Assembly (NCBI RefSeq): GCF_003335585.1
Contig: NZ_QBFD01000015.1
Coordinates: 31,264 to 95,263 of the forward strand
Length of the DNA: 64,000 bases
Direction: 5' to 3'
Origin: Sulfitobacter sp. DFL-14
Lineage (GTDB): Bacteria > Pseudomonadota > Alphaproteobacteria > Rhodobacterales > Rhodobacteraceae
Under the pieces are notes generated by a model that saw only the letters and a list, made by a program, of their open reading frames with translations, ran no database searches and was not told where the DNA came from. A program made the position numbers and the translations under genes. Below are positions 45,405-55,454 of this stretch, piece after piece (positions within the stretch are counted from its first letter, which is position 1; each line of letters starts with the position of its first letter).

Positions 45405-46295
45405 ATGGATAACGCCCAGATGAGCTTTGACTGGAACCGGGGCCGCGCCTTTCTGGCGACGGCTGAACATGGGTCGCTCTCCGCCGCCGCCCGCGCGCTT
45501 GGCCTGACCCAACCGACCCTCAGCCGACAGGTCGCGGGGCTGGAACAGGATCTGGGTGTGCTGCTGTTCGACCGTGTCGGCAAGACCCTGCAGCTGACCG
45601 ACGCGGGGCGCGACATGCTGGATTATTTCAAACGCATGGGCGCCGCCGCCGAGCGGATATCCCTGGTCGCCTCCGGGCGGTCGACCTCGGTCGAGGGGCA
45701 TGTGTCGATCAGTGCCAGTGACGTGACCGCCGCCCTTCTGCTACCGGAAACGCTGGCCCTGCTGCGCCACACGGCCCCCGGCATCACGGTAGAGGTCGTC
45801 GCCTCCAACGCGCTGAGCGACCTCAGGCGTCGCGAGGCCGATATTGCGATCCGCCATGTGCGCCCCACGCAACACGACCTGACCGCCAAGCTGCTGTTCC
45901 AGACCCGCGCCCATTGCTACGCCGCGCAAAGCTATGCCGAAGAATACGGCCTGCCCCGGAGCATCGCGGATTTCGCCCGGGCGCGCATGATCGGCTATGG
46001 CGAACCGGCGCATATGCTGCCGCAGATCGCCGCGCTGAAACTGCCGCTGACCACTGCCAATTTTGTCCATTGGTCCGAAAGCGGCGTCGTCGGCTGGGAA
46101 ATGGTACGCCATGGTCTGGGCATGGGCCTGATGTCCGAAACCCTGGGCGCCCGGACGACAGGGGTTGCGCCGGTCCTGCCGGATCTGGTTCCGGAAATCA
46201 TCTTTCCCACCTGGCTGGTGGCACACCGAGAATTGCACAGCAATCCGCGCATCCGGCTGGTGTTCGACTTTCTCGCCGATCATCTGCCGCGCTGA
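45405..46295 (+). CDS. LysR-type transcriptional regulator
   Basis: The 296-aa protein has an N-terminal helix-turn-helix ('RAFLATAEHGSLSAAARALGLTQPTLSRQVAGLEQDLG') and an effector domain (residues about 95-290). It is divergent from the methyltransferase gene, with 102 bp between, and lies 66 bp upstream of the aldehyde dehydrogenase gene. It could regulate either. An in-frame ATG at 45420 is an alternative start. Confidence 0.92.
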   Translation: MDNAQMSFDWNRGRAFLATAEHGSLSAAARALGLTQPTLSRQVAGLEQDLGVLLFDRVGKTLQLTDAGRDMLDYFKRMGAAAERISLVASGRSTSVEGHVSISASDVTAALLLPETLALLRHTAPGITVEVVASNALSDLRRREADIAIRHVRPTQHDLTAKLLFQTRAHCYAAQSYAEEYGLPRSIADFARARMIGYGEPAHMLPQIAALKLPLTTANFVHWSESGVVGWEMVRHGLGMGLMSETLGARTTGVAPVLPDLVPEIIFPTWLVAHRELHSNPRIRLVFDFLADHLPR

Positions 46296-46361
46296 CAGCT
46301 CTCGACACTGCGAGGCGGCGCGGTATCCTGACCCGGCCTTCTTTCTCTCGGAGTATCCCCG

Positions 46362-47813
46362 ATGCCGCTACGCCCGCTCGATATCGACCCTGCCCTGTGC
46401 CTGATCAATGGCCAGTGGCAGCCCCCCGCAGGCGGCGCGACCTTGCCCCTGACCAACCCGTCGGACGGCAGCGCGCTGTGCGACATCGCGCGCGGCACGG
46501 CGGAGGACATTGACCGGGCCGTTGCAGCGGCAACAGCAGCACATGCCGGGGCCTGGGGCCGCGCAACCGCGCTGGAACGGGGGCGCATCCTGTCGCGGAT
46601 CGGCGCATTGGTGCTGGAAAACGCCGGCGAACTGGCGCGGCTTGAGGCATTGGACGTGGGCAAACCCCTGAAACAGGCCCTTGCGGATGTGAACGCCCTG
46701 GCCCGCTACATGGAGTTCTATGCGGGTGCCGTGGACAAGCTGCATGGCACGACCATCCCCTATCTCGACGGCTATACCGTCTATACCCTGCGCGAGGCGC
46801 ATGGGGTCACCGGGCATATCATCCCCTGGAACTATCCGATGCAGATCATCGGCCGGTCGGTCGGTGCCGCCCTGGCCACCGGCAATGCCGCCGTGCTGAA
46901 ACCGGCGGAAGAAGCCTGCCTGACCGCGCTGGCCTTTGGCGAGCTGGCGCGCCGGGCGGGCCTGCCCGATGGCGCGCTGAACGTGGTGCCGGGGCTGGGG
47001 GCCGAGGCGGGCGCGGCGCTGGCCGGGCATCCCGGTGTGCACCACGTCTCCTTCACTGGCTCTGTCGGGGTCGGCAAGCTGATCCAGAAGGCGGCAGGCG
47101 ACAATGTGGTGCCAGTCACGCTGGAACTCGGGGGCAAATCGCCGCAGCTGGTCTTTGACGATGCCGATATTGACGCGGCGCTGCCCTTCCTTGTCAACGC
47201 GGGCATCCAGAACGCGGGCCAGACCTGTTCCGCCTCCTCGCGCATCCTGGTGCAGCGCGGTGTCTATGACCGCGTCGTCAGCGCCATGGCCGAACGCTAT
47301 GCCGCGCTGCGGGTCGGTCCTGCCCTGAGTGATCTGGATGTGGGACCGCTGATCTCGACCCGGCAACGCGACATCGTGCGCGGGTTCCTCGAACGCGGCA
47401 GCGATCTGGAAATTGCGGCGCAGGCCACCCTTGGCGATCTGCCAGAGAACGGGGCCTATGTTGCCCCCACCCTCTTTGCCGGGGTCGCGGCGGATCACCC
47501 GCTGGCGCAGGACGAGATTTTTGGCCCCGTGCAGGTCATCATCCCCTTCGAGGATGAGGCCGAGGCGCTGGCCATCGCCAATGGCACCGTCTACGGGCTT
47601 GTCGCTTCGGTCTGGACGCGGGATGGCGCGCGGCAGATGCGGCTGGCACGCGCCTTGCACGCGGGCCAGGTGTTCCTGAACAACTATGGTGCCGGCGGCG
47701 GCGTGGAACTGCCTTTTGGCGGGACCGGGCTGTCGGGTCATGGCCGCGAAAAGGGGTTCGAGGCGCTCTATGGGTTCACCTCGCTCAAGACCGTGGCGGC
47801 CTTTCACGGCTAG
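46362..47813 (+). CDS. NAD(P)-dependent aldehyde dehydrogenase
   Basis: The 483-aa protein has 'IIPWNYPMQIIGRSVGAALATGNAAVLKP', the glutamate in 'VTLELGGKSPQLVF' and the catalytic cysteine in 'NAGQTCSASSRILV'. These mark the ALDH superfamily, betaine/gamma-aminobutyraldehyde-like group. The aldehyde is not evident from context. It converges on the acyltransferase gene with 4-bp overlap. Confidence 0.92.
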   Translation: MPLRPLDIDPALCLINGQWQPPAGGATLPLTNPSDGSALCDIARGTAEDIDRAVAAATAAHAGAWGRATALERGRILSRIGALVLENAGELARLEALDVGKPLKQALADVNALARYMEFYAGAVDKLHGTTIPYLDGYTVYTLREAHGVTGHIIPWNYPMQIIGRSVGAALATGNAAVLKPAEEACLTALAFGELARRAGLPDGALNVVPGLGAEAGAALAGHPGVHHVSFTGSVGVGKLIQKAAGDNVVPVTLELGGKSPQLVFDDADIDAALPFLVNAGIQNAGQTCSASSRILVQRGVYDRVVSAMAERYAALRVGPALSDLDVGPLISTRQRDIVRGFLERGSDLEIAAQATLGDLPENGAYVAPTLFAGVAADHPLAQDEIFGPVQVIIPFEDEAEALAIANGTVYGLVASVWTRDGARQMRLARALHAGQVFLNNYGAGGGVELPFGGTGLSGHGREKGFEALYGFTSLKTVAAFHG

Positions 47814-48793
47814 AAGCCCAGCAGCCGCGCGAGTCTCAGCCGCGCGGCGGCATGGTACAGGATGACCGGGCCAATGATACCAATCGCCATCGCGGCGATC
47901 AGGTGCAGCGGCAGGTTCGTGATGCCCCCGGAAATCAGGATCTCCCGCAGGCCTGCGGAAAAAATCGTGTGCGCGAGGTAGATCGGCATCGACAGCGCGC
48001 CCAGCAGGGCCAGCCAGGCAAGTGCGGCACCGGGCCGGTCCCCGGCAGCGGCGCAGACCGCCGTGATCGCCAGCCACAGCAAAAGCAGGATCACCATGGT
48101 CAGCGGCAGCGGCGGATAGGGCACCGCGGCGCGCCCGATCAACACCACCGCCGCAATAAGGGCCAGTGGCGCCACCCATAGGGGCGGGCGCACCCTGACC
48201 AGCCCGGCACAGGCCAGCCCGGCCAGGAAGAAGGGAAAATGATGCACCGCCGCACCGAACAGCAGTGATGGCAGTTCGATCCAGGGCATCGCGAACCCCA
48301 GCGCCAGCGCCGCGCCGCCCATGGCCAGCCGGAACCCCGTGCTCCGCAGGTGCGCGGCGGAGAGTGGCTGCAAAAACAGGATCAGGGCAACCTGGATCAG
48401 AAAAAGCGCCCAGAGAAACCAGAAATGCGCATGGGGTGGCAGCGGGATCACCGGGAAATCGCTCAGGCTGGTCGGAGAGTTCTGAAGGTCGCCCACCACA
48501 ACCTTGGTGCCGAAGAATATCCAGGTCCAGATCACCATCGGCCAGAGCAGGCGCATGACCCTGTCGATCAGCAAGGCGCCCACCGGCCTGCGCAGCGCGC
48601 TGACAAAGAGCAGTGCCGAAAGGAAGAAGAACAGCGGCATGTGAAAGGCATAGATCGCATTGTCGATCAGCCGGTACATCCCCTGGGATATGGCGAGGCC
48701 CGCATCAAAGGCACCACGCCAGACATGCCCGAAGACCACCAACAGAATGCCAACGCCCTTTGCAACATCCAACGCGATGATCCGCATTTCCAA
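47810..48793 (-). CDS. Acyltransferase 3-family membrane protein
   Basis: The 327-aa protein has about ten membrane helices and the AT3 start 'ALDVAKGVGILLVVFGHVWRG' with the conserved His in helix 1, followed by 'YAFHMPLFFFLSALLF' (HMPLF motif). Members acylate exopolysaccharides, lipids or sugars. An ATG at 48787 is an alternative start. It is leftward, like the ribosomal genes around it. Confidence 0.9.
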   Translation of the reverse strand: MEMRIIALDVAKGVGILLVVFGHVWRGAFDAGLAISQGMYRLIDNAIYAFHMPLFFFLSALLFVSALRRPVGALLIDRVMRLLWPMVIWTWIFFGTKVVVGDLQNSPTSLSDFPVIPLPPHAHFWFLWALFLIQVALILFLQPLSAAHLRSTGFRLAMGGAALALGFAMPWIELPSLLFGAAVHHFPFFLAGLACAGLVRVRPPLWVAPLALIAAVVLIGRAAVPYPPLPLTMVILLLLWLAITAVCAAAGDRPGAALAWLALLGALSMPIYLAHTIFSAGLREILISGGITNLPLHLIAAMAIGIIGPVILYHAAARLRLARLLGF

Positions 48794-48949
48794 AGACCTT
48801 CACTCAGAACAAACAGGACACCCACCCGCCAGCGCAGCTGCATTGCCAAGTCAGTATCAGCTAAAAATAGGGCCGAAGTCGGACAATATTAGACGCCCTG
48901 TTCAAAAAGAGCAGGCCATCACCAAAATACACAAGGGATCTGAAAGCAG

Positions 48950-49032
48950 AACGCCCCGCAGCAACCTGCGGGGCGTTCGATTCTGGTGCCGGGGTTTTTG
49001 AAAACCCCGGTCCGGTTTTTTCAAAAAACCGG
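48950..49032 (-). terminator. Three tandem hairpins after rpmD
   Basis: Directly after the rpmD stop lie three hairpins. The first is a 10-bp CCGG-T6/A6-CCGG type (49012-49032). The second is CCGGGGTTTT/AAAACCCCGG (48989-49010). The third is a 12-bp AACGCCCCGCAG/CTGCGGGGCGTT stem (48950-48977). They would end the rpmC-to-rpmD transcript before the inserted block. Confidence 0.75.
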
Positions 49033-49221
49033 TTACCCTTTTTCTTCGATGATCTCGACCATATGGGGGATCGAATTGATCATGCCGCGCACGGAAGGCG
49101 TGTCTTCCAGCTCGCGGGTACGGTTCATCTTGTTCAGACCCAGACCGATCAGCGTGGCACGCTGTTTTGCGGGGCGGCGGATCGGCGAACCGATTTGCTT
49201 TACGACAATGGTTTTCGCCAT
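49033..49221 (-). CDS. rpmD: 50S ribosomal protein L30
   Basis: The 62-aa protein has the uL30 core '[43 protein letters not shown]'. It is 3 bp after rpsE and last in its transcript, judged from the tandem hairpins that follow. Confidence 0.98.
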   Translation of the reverse strand: MAKTIVVKQIGSPIRRPAKQRATLIGLGLNKMNRTRELEDTPSVRGMINSIPHMVEIIEEKG

Positions 49222-49224
49222 GGT

Positions 49225-49806
49225 TTAGGCCTCCTCGGCTACTTGCGAAGATGTTTCAACGGCATCTTCACGCTTGGGCAGAATGTCCGCGACTTTCTTG
49301 CCGCGACGCTGCGCCACGGAACGGGGCGACTGCTCTTTGCGCAGGCCGTCCATGGTGGCGCGGATCATGTTGTAGGGGTTCTGCGAACCGATGGACTTGG
49401 ACACAACATCCTTGACGCCCAGCATTTCGAAAACGGCACGCATCGGACCACCGGCGATGATCCCGGTACCTTCCGGTGCGCTGCGCATCACAACCTTGCC
49501 CGCGCCGTGACGGCCGGCCATGTCGTGGTGCAGTGTCCGGCCTTCGCGCAGTTGAACGCGGATCATCTGGCGCTTGGCCTGCTCTGTGGCCTTGCGGATC
49601 GCCTCGGGGACTTCCTTGGCCTTACCCTTGCCAAAGCCGACGCGGCCTTTCTGGTCTCCAACGACGACAAGTGCGGCAAAACCAAAGCGCTTACCACCCT
49701 TGACGGTCTTGGACACGCGGTTGATCGCCACAAGGCGGTCTGCAAATTCCGGGGTCTCTTCGCGCTGGTTGCGGCGGTTGCCCCCACGGTTGTCATCTCT
49801 TGCCAT
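49225..49806 (-). CDS. rpsE: 30S ribosomal protein S5
   Basis: The 193-aa protein begins [17 protein letters not shown] (ATG 49806) and has '[34 protein letters not shown]' and '[37 protein letters not shown]', both uS5 signatures. A palindromic repeat separates it from rplR. Confidence 0.99.
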   Translation of the reverse strand: MARDDNRGGNRRNQREETPEFADRLVAINRVSKTVKGGKRFGFAALVVVGDQKGRVGFGKGKAKEVPEAIRKATEQAKRQMIRVQLREGRTLHHDMAGRHGAGKVVMRSAPEGTGIIAGGPMRAVFEMLGVKDVVSKSIGSQNPYNMIRATMDGLRKEQSPRSVAQRRGKKVADILPKREDAVETSSQVAEEA

Positions 49807-49887
49807 ATGGCGTCTTCCTTCTGGTGCGGCGCATCTGCGCCTTTGATTGGTCAATCCTGGTGAACACGAGGTTCCCGGATCATCGAA

Positions 49888-49950
49888 GGTGCGCAGTGAA
49901 TGCGCACCCTACAGCTGTTTTGATCGTAGGGTGCGCATTCACTGCGCACC
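49888..49950. repeat. GTGCGCA/TGCGCAC palindromic repeat, copy 2 (after rplR)
   Basis: A 25-bp perfect inverted repeat: 49888-49912 (starts GGTGCGCAGTGAATGC, ends CACCCTAC) pairs with 49926-49950, with a 13-nt loop. It lies 5 nt after the rplR stop and before rpsE, both leftward. Each arm itself contains a small GTGCGCA/TGCGCAC palindrome. Confidence 0.85.
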
Positions 49951-49955
49951 GCCAC

Positions 49956-50315
49956 TTAGATCTTGAGACCGCCTTCGCGGGCCGCATCTGCAAGCGCCTT
50001 CACCTTGCCGTGGAACAGGAAACCGCCCCGGTCAAAGTATGCTTCTTCCACGCCGGCCTTCTTGGCACGCTCCGCGATCGCCGCACCAACCTTGGTTGCC
50101 GCGTCGATGTTGTTCTTGCCGACCACACCCAGATCCTTTTCCAGGGAGGAGGCGGAAGCGATAGTCTTGCCAGCCACATCGTCGATCAGCTGAACGCTGA
50201 TGTTCTTGGAAGACCGGTGCACGCTGAGGCGCAGGCGCCCGGCGTTGACGCGGCGAAGCTTGTTCCGAACGCGCAGGCGGCGTTTGATAAACAACTGTCT
50301 TTTCGTGTTTGCCAT
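49956..50315 (-). CDS. rplR: 50S ribosomal protein L18
   Basis: The 119-aa protein has the uL18 pattern '[35 protein letters not shown]' and ends '[16 protein letters not shown]'. It binds 5S rRNA. It is 11 bp downstream of rplF. Confidence 0.99.
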   Translation of the reverse strand: MANTKRQLFIKRRLRVRNKLRRVNAGRLRLSVHRSSKNISVQLIDDVAGKTIASASSLEKDLGVVGKNNIDAATKVGAAIAERAKKAGVEEAYFDRGGFLFHGKVKALADAAREGGLKI

Positions 50316-50326
50316 CTTTGCGTTCC

Positions 50327-50860
50327 TTACTTCTTCTTGCCTTCTTTGCGGAAGATGAACTCGCCCTTGTAGCGGATGCCCTTGCCCTTGTAGGGCTCGG
50401 GCTTACGCCACGCGCGGATGTTCGAAGCAACCTGACCAACAAGCTGTTCGTCAATGCCTTCCACAACGATTTCGGTCTGCTTGGGCGCAGAGACGGTCAC
50501 GCCATCGGGCGCAACATAGTCCACGTCATGCGACAGGCCGAGGTTCAGTTTCAGTGTGTTGCCGGTCATCGCGGCACGATAACCAACACCCTGGATTTCC
50601 AGCTCTTTCTTGAAGCCGTCGGTCACACCGGTGACGAGGTTCGCCACCATCGTGCGGGACATGCCCCACTGCTGGCGCGCGCGCTTGGACTTGCCGCGCG
50701 GCGTCACGGTGATCACATTGTCCTCGACCGTGATGGTGACATCGTCGGTCGCCTTGAAGCTGCGGGTCCCCTTGGGGCCTTTCACTTCGACGGTCTGGCC
50801 GGACACGGACGCGGAAACACCGCTGGGCAGTGCGACCGGTTTTTTACCAATACGAGACAT
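50327..50860 (-). CDS. rplF: 50S ribosomal protein L6
   Basis: The 177-aa protein starts [15 protein letters not shown] (ATG 50860) and has the uL6 C-terminal signature '[16 protein letters not shown]'. Standard position between rpsH and rplR. Confidence 0.99.
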   Translation of the reverse strand: MSRIGKKPVALPSGVSASVSGQTVEVKGPKGTRSFKATDDVTITVEDNVITVTPRGKSKRARQQWGMSRTMVANLVTGVTDGFKKELEIQGVGYRAAMTGNTLKLNLGLSHDVDYVAPDGVTVSAPKQTEIVVEGIDEQLVGQVASNIRAWRKPEPYKGKGIRYKGEFIFRKEGKKK

Positions 50861-50870
50861 CGAATTCTCC

Positions 50871-51263
50871 TTAGAATACGGTGCAGAGCACTTCGCCGCC
50901 AACATTGGCAGTCCGTGCAGCAGCATCCGACATCACACCCTTGGGGGTGGAGACAATCGACACACCCAGACCCTGACGGACCTGCGGGATGTCATTGGCG
51001 CCCATGTAGACGCGGCGACCGGGCTTGGAAACCCGCTTCAGCTCGCGAATGACAGGTTCACCCTCGTAGTACTTCAGGCTGATTTCGATGGCGGGGTGGC
51101 CGTCGGCGCCCGTCATCTTTTCATAGCCGCGAATGTAGCCTTCGTCGGCCAGCACATCCAGCACCCAGGCACGCAGCTTGGAAGCCGGTGTCATGACGGT
51201 GGACTTGCCGCGCATCTGGCTGTTGCGGATGCGTGTCAGCATATCTGCGATAGGATCGTTCAT
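50871..51263 (-). CDS. rpsH: 30S ribosomal protein S8
   Basis: The 130-aa protein begins [17 protein letters not shown] and ends '[36 protein letters not shown]', both typical of uS8. It may autoregulate the spc operon as in E. coli. Confidence 0.99.
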   Translation of the reverse strand: MNDPIADMLTRIRNSQMRGKSTVMTPASKLRAWVLDVLADEGYIRGYEKMTGADGHPAIEISLKYYEGEPVIRELKRVSKPGRRVYMGANDIPQVRQGLGVSIVSTPKGVMSDAAARTANVGGEVLCTVF

Positions 51264-51275
51264 CTGATGCGCTCC

Positions 51276-51581
51276 TTACCAGCTCGACTTGACCATGCCG
51301 GGGATCTGGCCCGAGGAGCCGAGATCACGCAGCGCGATACGCGAGATTTTGAGTTTACGGTAATAGGCGTGCGGACGGCCCGTCAGCTGGCAGCGGTTGT
51401 GCAGACGCACGGCGCTGGAGTTGCGGGGCAGTTTCGCCAGCTTCAGGGAGGCGCGGAAACGCTCTTCCATCGGCTTGCTTTCATCGCTGATGATCTCTTT
51501 CAGCGCGGCACGCTTTGCTGCGTATTTCTTGACCAGTGCTTCACGCTTCTTTTCGCGTGCGATCATGGATTTCTTAGCCAT
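51276..51581 (-). CDS. rpsN: 30S ribosomal protein S14
   Basis: The 101-aa protein is the long, zinc-free form of uS14: only one cysteine ([23 protein letters not shown]) and no CxxC pair. It lies between rplE and rpsH. Confidence 0.99.
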   Translation of the reverse strand: MAKKSMIAREKKREALVKKYAAKRAALKEIISDESKPMEERFRASLKLAKLPRNSSAVRLHNRCQLTGRPHAYYRKLKISRIALRDLGSSGQIPGMVKSSW

Positions 51582-51600
51582 ATCTAATCCTTCCCCGCGC

Positions 51601-52164
51601 TCAGGAGTTGAAAGGCATGTTGAAGGCTTTCAACAATGCTTTCGCTTCTGCGTCGGTTTTCGCCGTTGTGGCGATGACGATGTCCATACCCCAGGTCTCA
51701 TCGACCTTGTCGAAATCGATTTCGGGGAACACGATGTGCTCTTTCAGGCCCATGGCATAGTTGCCGCGGCCGTCGAAAGACTTGCCCGGGATGCCGCGGA
51801 AGTCGCGGATACGGGGCATTGCGATCGTGATCAGACGATCCAGGAATTCATACATGCGCTCACCGCGCAGGGTCACTTTCGCGCCCAGCGGCATGTCTTC
51901 ACGCACACGGAAACCGGCGATGGATTTCTTGGCCACAGTGGTCATGGCTTTCTGGCCTGCGATCGCGGTCAGGTCTTCCTGCGCGCTCTTGGCTTTCTTG
52001 CTGTCACGTACGGCTTCGGCACCACAACCGATGTTCAGCACGATCTTGTCGAGGCGCGGGATCATCATGTCGTTCTTGTAGCCGAACTCTTCACGCATCT
52101 TGGCGCGGATCTCGTCGCGGTAGACGCTCAGAAGACGGGGTGTGTAGGTTGCAGTATCAAGCAT
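51601..52164 (-). CDS. rplE: 50S ribosomal protein L5
   Basis: The 187-aa protein has the uL5 pattern '[19 protein letters not shown]', '[26 protein letters not shown]' and '[17 protein letters not shown]'. It binds 5S rRNA. The start overlaps rplX by 8 bp. Confidence 0.99.
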   Translation of the reverse strand: MLDTATYTPRLLSVYRDEIRAKMREEFGYKNDMMIPRLDKIVLNIGCGAEAVRDSKKAKSAQEDLTAIAGQKAMTTVAKKSIAGFRVREDMPLGAKVTLRGERMYEFLDRLITIAMPRIRDFRGIPGKSFDGRGNYAMGLKEHIVFPEIDFDKVDETWGMDIVIATTAKTDAEAKALLKAFNMPFNS

Positions 52165-52468
52165 CGATCACGTCCCCCGTGGTTTTTGCAAAGCGCACTT
52201 TCTTGTCGCCTTCGATTTTGAAGCCCACGCGTGTCGCCTTGCCATTGGCATCGACGATGGCGAGGTTGCTCAGGTCGATCGGCATCGCCTTGGGGATGCG
52301 GCCGCCCTGGCTTTCCTGTGACTGGCGTGTGGCGCGGATGGAAATGTTGATCCCGTCCACAACGGCCTTGCCGGATTTCGGGTCAACAGACGTGATCGAA
52401 CCCGTCTTGCCCTTGTCCTTGCCTGCCAGAACGATGACCTTGTCACCTTTGCGAAGTTTAGCAGCCAT
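52157..52468 (-). CDS. rplX: 50S ribosomal protein L24
   Basis: The 103-aa protein has the KOW motif '[21 protein letters not shown]' at its start, the mark of uL24. It starts early in 50S assembly. It overlaps rplN by one base and rplE by 8. Confidence 0.99.
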   Translation of the reverse strand: MAAKLRKGDKVIVLAGKDKGKTGSITSVDPKSGKAVVDGINISIRATRQSQESQGGRIPKAMPIDLSNLAIVDANGKATRVGFKIEGDKKVRFAKTTGDVIDA

Positions 52469-52836
52469 TACAGCACCTCCGGCGCAAGCGAGATGATCTT
52501 CATGAAGTTCTTGCCGCGCAACTCGCGCACAACCGGGCCAAAGATACGTGTACCGATCGGCTCGTTGTTGTTGTTCAGGATGACGGCGGCGTTACGGTCG
52601 AAGCGGATGGCGGTGCCATCGTCACGACGTACTTCCTTGGCGGTGCGAACAACGACGGCCTTGCGGACGTCGCCCTTTTTCACACGACCGCGGGGGATGG
52701 CTTCCTTGACCGACACGACAATGATGTCGCCGACGGACGCGTACTTACGCTTGGAACCACCCAGTACCTTGATGCACTGAACACGGCGTGCGCCGCTGTT
52801 GTCAGCAACATCCAGGTTGGTCTGCATCTGGATCAT
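52468..52836 (-). CDS. rplN: 50S ribosomal protein L14
   Basis: The 122-aa protein starts [27 protein letters not shown] and ends '[18 protein letters not shown]', the uL14 pattern. It is at the subunit interface. Confidence 0.99.
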   Translation of the reverse strand: MIQMQTNLDVADNSGARRVQCIKVLGGSKRKYASVGDIIVVSVKEAIPRGRVKKGDVRKAVVVRTAKEVRRDDGTAIRFDRNAAVILNNNNEPIGTRIFGPVVRELRGKNFMKIISLAPEVL

Positions 52837-52905
52837 TTGGTTTCTCCCGACCTTTGGGGGGCGATGCGTGCCTGATCCCCAGGGTTTCGATTAACGGTTG
52901 GTGCT

Positions 52906-53145
52906 TCAGGCCTCAGCGGTCTGCAGCACTTCCCAACGTTTGGTTTTCGACTTTGGTGCACATTCGATGATGCGGACACTGTCGCCCACCTTGAATGTGT
53001 TGTTCTCATCGTGTGCCCGGTACTTCTTGGACTTACGGATGGTCTTTTTCAGAACCGGGTGCGTGAAACGGCGTTCCACGGAAACGGTGACGGTCTGTGC
53101 GTTTGCGTCGGAGGTCACGACACCGGACAAGATACGCTTGGGCAT
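52906..53145 (-). CDS. rpsQ: 30S ribosomal protein S17
   Basis: The 79-aa protein starts [42 protein letters not shown], the uS17 pattern. It lies 11 bp after rpmC and 69 bp before rplN. Confidence 0.99.
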   Translation of the reverse strand: MPKRILSGVVTSDANAQTVTVSVERRFTHPVLKKTIRKSKKYRAHDENNTFKVGDSVRIIECAPKSKTKRWEVLQTAEA

Positions 53146-53156
53146 TGGTGCTCTCC

Positions 53157-53363
53157 TTATTCCGCAGCAGCCGCTTGAGCGGCCTTTTGGTTCAACACTG
53201 TTTTCACACGGGCGGCGTCACGTTTGACGGTACGCAGACGCGCGGGGTTTTCCAGCTGGCCGGTGGCTTGCTGGAAGCGCAGGTTGAAGGCTTCTTTCTT
53301 CAGATTGACAAGCTCGTCCCGGAGCTGGTCCGGTGTCTTGTCATGCAGTTCCTTGGCGTTCAT
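53157..53363 (-). CDS. rpmC: 50S ribosomal protein L29
   Basis: The 68-aa protein has '[50 protein letters not shown]', the uL29 pattern. In the ancestral order it follows rplP; here rplP is 9 kb away on the other strand and rpmC heads its own transcript. Confidence 0.99.
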   Translation of the reverse strand: MNAKELHDKTPDQLRDELVNLKKEAFNLRFQQATGQLENPARLRTVKRDAARVKTVLNQKAAQAAAAE

Positions 53364-53440
53364 GGACGCTTTCCTTTCAACATCACCAGCAGGCCCCTAA
53401 AGGGTGACCATGATTCTGGTGGAGTTCATGATGAAGGGTG

Positions 53441-53469
53441 CCAATACGCCGGGAGCCGATTTAACGCAA
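53441..53469 (-). promoter_or_regulatory. Candidate promoter of rpmC-to-rpmD transcript
   Basis: On the minus strand TTGCGT (53469-53464) and TATTGG (53446-53441) are 17 bp apart, 78 bp upstream of rpmC. The match is moderate. A promoter is needed here because rpmC has no ribosomal gene upstream. Confidence 0.4.
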
Positions 53470-53567
53470 CCCCTGTTGTCGGATTGGGCCATTTTGCGTG
53501 GCAACGACCGTCACTCCGCCCCTTCTTACCACTCGCCTTGCCCGCGTCACTGGGGTATCCAGCCGCT

Positions 53568-54188
53568 ATGACCGATATCAGATCCCTCTTCGTGACCCGC
53601 CTTTACCATGCCGCCCTGTCGGCGCATGGCCCCACCATCGACCCGGACGAGATGGAGGCCTCCTGTTATTCCATCGCAGAGGATGACGAGGCGGGGCAAC
53701 AGTGGTCAGAGGACAACGGATACCCCGGCTATACCTCCTATGCCTCGCTGACCGACCTGCCCTACCGCTTTCCGATCTTCAAGGATCTGGTCAAGGCGCT
53801 GGACAAACATGTGGCGGGTTTTGCCAGGGATCTGCAATTCGACCTGGATGGCAAGCAGCTGAAGCTTGAGGACCTGTGGATCAACATCCTGCCCGAGGGT
53901 GGTATCCACACCGGCCACCTGCACCCGCATTCGGTGATTTCCGGCACGACCTATGTCGCCATGCCCGACAGGGCCAGCGCCATCAAGTTCGAGGACCCGC
54001 GCCTGCCGATGATGATGGCCGCCCCCGGACGGCTGAAGGACGCCCGCCCCGAGATGCGCACATTTGCCTATGTCGCGCCCAAGGTGGGTGATGTCCTGCT
54101 GTGGGAAAGCTGGCTGCGCCACGAGGTGCCGATGAACATGTCCGAAGACGACCGCATCTCCGTCAGCTTCAACTACAGCTGGGGATGA
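53568..54188 (+). CDS. Putative 2-oxoglutarate/Fe(II) oxygenase (TIGR02466-like)
   Basis: The 206-aa protein has the pattern of the TIGR02466 family: 'LEDLWINILPEGGIHTGHLHPHSVISGTTYVAMP', with metal-binding His in HLHPH, and the distal 'LLWESWLRHEVPMNMSEDDRISVSFNYSW' giving the second His and the 2-oxoglutarate-binding Arg. It should hydroxylate an unknown substrate. It is divergent from rpmC in the left inversion junction. Confidence 0.82.
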   Translation: MTDIRSLFVTRLYHAALSAHGPTIDPDEMEASCYSIAEDDEAGQQWSEDNGYPGYTSYASLTDLPYRFPIFKDLVKALDKHVAGFARDLQFDLDGKQLKLEDLWINILPEGGIHTGHLHPHSVISGTTYVAMPDRASAIKFEDPRLPMMMAAPGRLKDARPEMRTFAYVAPKVGDVLLWESWLRHEVPMNMSEDDRISVSFNYSWG

Positions 54189-54205
54189 TCTCGCTGGTCA
54201 GCGCA

Positions 54206-55264
54206 TCAATGCCCCCGCCGGTTGCTGCGCGGGCGGGGGTCTGGCTGGGTATCACCAGTCGGCGCATCGGCGTTTTCCGATCCTTCGGTGGTGGCGCCCT
54301 CCGCAGCAGCCTCATCCGTGCCGGATTGAACCGCTTTATCGCCATCCGGGGGACTGTCCTCCGTCCCCTCTGCCGCAGCGCCATTACCGGACGTTGTCGC
54401 TTCGCTGCCCTCGGCGGCATCCTCCGATTGCAACTCGCTCATCCGCCGTTCCGCCTCAAGCAGCGCATTCGACCGCTCCTCTAGGTTCGCGGTCAGCTCG
54501 GTCACCATCTGCTGGATCTCCTGCCGCTGCGCCTCGGCCTGTTCCACATCGGTGGCCAATGCGCTGCGCTCTGCCGTCAGCCGCTCGATGTCGGATTGCA
54601 ACGTCTGCCTGCGCGCCTCCATCTCGGTCAGGCTGGTTTCCATCGTGGTCACCTGCCCGCGCAGATCCGCCTCCTGCTGCGTCAGTTCCTGCATCTTCTT
54701 TTCGGCGGCGGCGGCATCCTCTGACAGGCGCGCGCTGTCGTCGGTCAGGGTTGCCAGGGTCTCGCGCAAGGTCGCTTCTTCGGATCGCGCCTCTTCAAGG
54801 CGGGCGTTCACATCGTTCAGTTCCTGCGACTGGGCGTCGATTTCCGAGGTCAGCCCAGTCTTGCGCTGCTCGAATCCGGCGATCTCTTCCCGCATCGGCG
54901 CAAGCTGCGTTTCCAGTTCCTCGATCTTTTGCTGCTGTTGCGCGACTGTGCTCTCGGCTTCGGATTGCTGGTTGCGCAACCCGTCCAGCTGCGGCTGCAG
55001 CGTGTCGATCTCATCCTGGACCGCATCGCGATCCCCCTCCAGCGTCGCAACTTCGGGCTGCAGGCTGGCGATCCGGGCCTGCAGATCCTCCACGGTACCG
55101 CTGGCCTCGGCGCGCTGGCTGATGTCGCTTTCAAGCTGCTGGATCGTCCGATCCGACTGCGACTGCGCAGTAACAAAGTAAAGCGCCGTGCCCCAGCCAA
55201 GAACCGCAACCGCACCAACCGCCAACAGTTCCGTGTTCCACGATGTCTTCTTGCTGTCAGCCAT
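54206..55264 (-). CDS. Membrane-anchored coiled-coil protein
   Basis: The 352-aa protein has one N-terminal membrane helix (about residues 12-30), then about 240 residues of heptad-rich coiled coil with Gln/Glu/Leu/Ala pattern, then a 70-residue acidic, Gly/Ala/Asp-rich tail with no structure. It is a Roseobacter-type protein of unknown function, with the rod likely in the periplasm or cytoplasm depending on topology. ATG 55264 has GGGGGAAG upstream. It converges on the oxygenase gene. Confidence 0.8.
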   Translation of the reverse strand: MADSKKTSWNTELLAVGAVAVLGWGTALYFVTAQSQSDRTIQQLESDISQRAEASGTVEDLQARIASLQPEVATLEGDRDAVQDEIDTLQPQLDGLRNQQSEAESTVAQQQQKIEELETQLAPMREEIAGFEQRKTGLTSEIDAQSQELNDVNARLEEARSEEATLRETLATLTDDSARLSEDAAAAEKKMQELTQQEADLRGQVTTMETSLTEMEARRQTLQSDIERLTAERSALATDVEQAEAQRQEIQQMVTELTANLEERSNALLEAERRMSELQSEDAAEGSEATTSGNGAAAEGTEDSPPDGDKAVQSGTDEAAAEGATTEGSENADAPTGDTQPDPRPRSNRRGH

Positions 55265-55454
55265 GATGTGCTTCCCCCTGTGGGCCGCGCGGCCCTGTAA
55301 AGTTTTCAATATTTCGTGATCAACGCCCATGCGGCGCGACAGGTTCCACGATATATATATCAATGACCGGTGCCGGTGCCTGCCGCATCACAGCGCGCAC
55401 ATTGCACTGCAAAGAATCCTGACACTGCCACGCCAAACGCGGTAAGGTTCCAGA

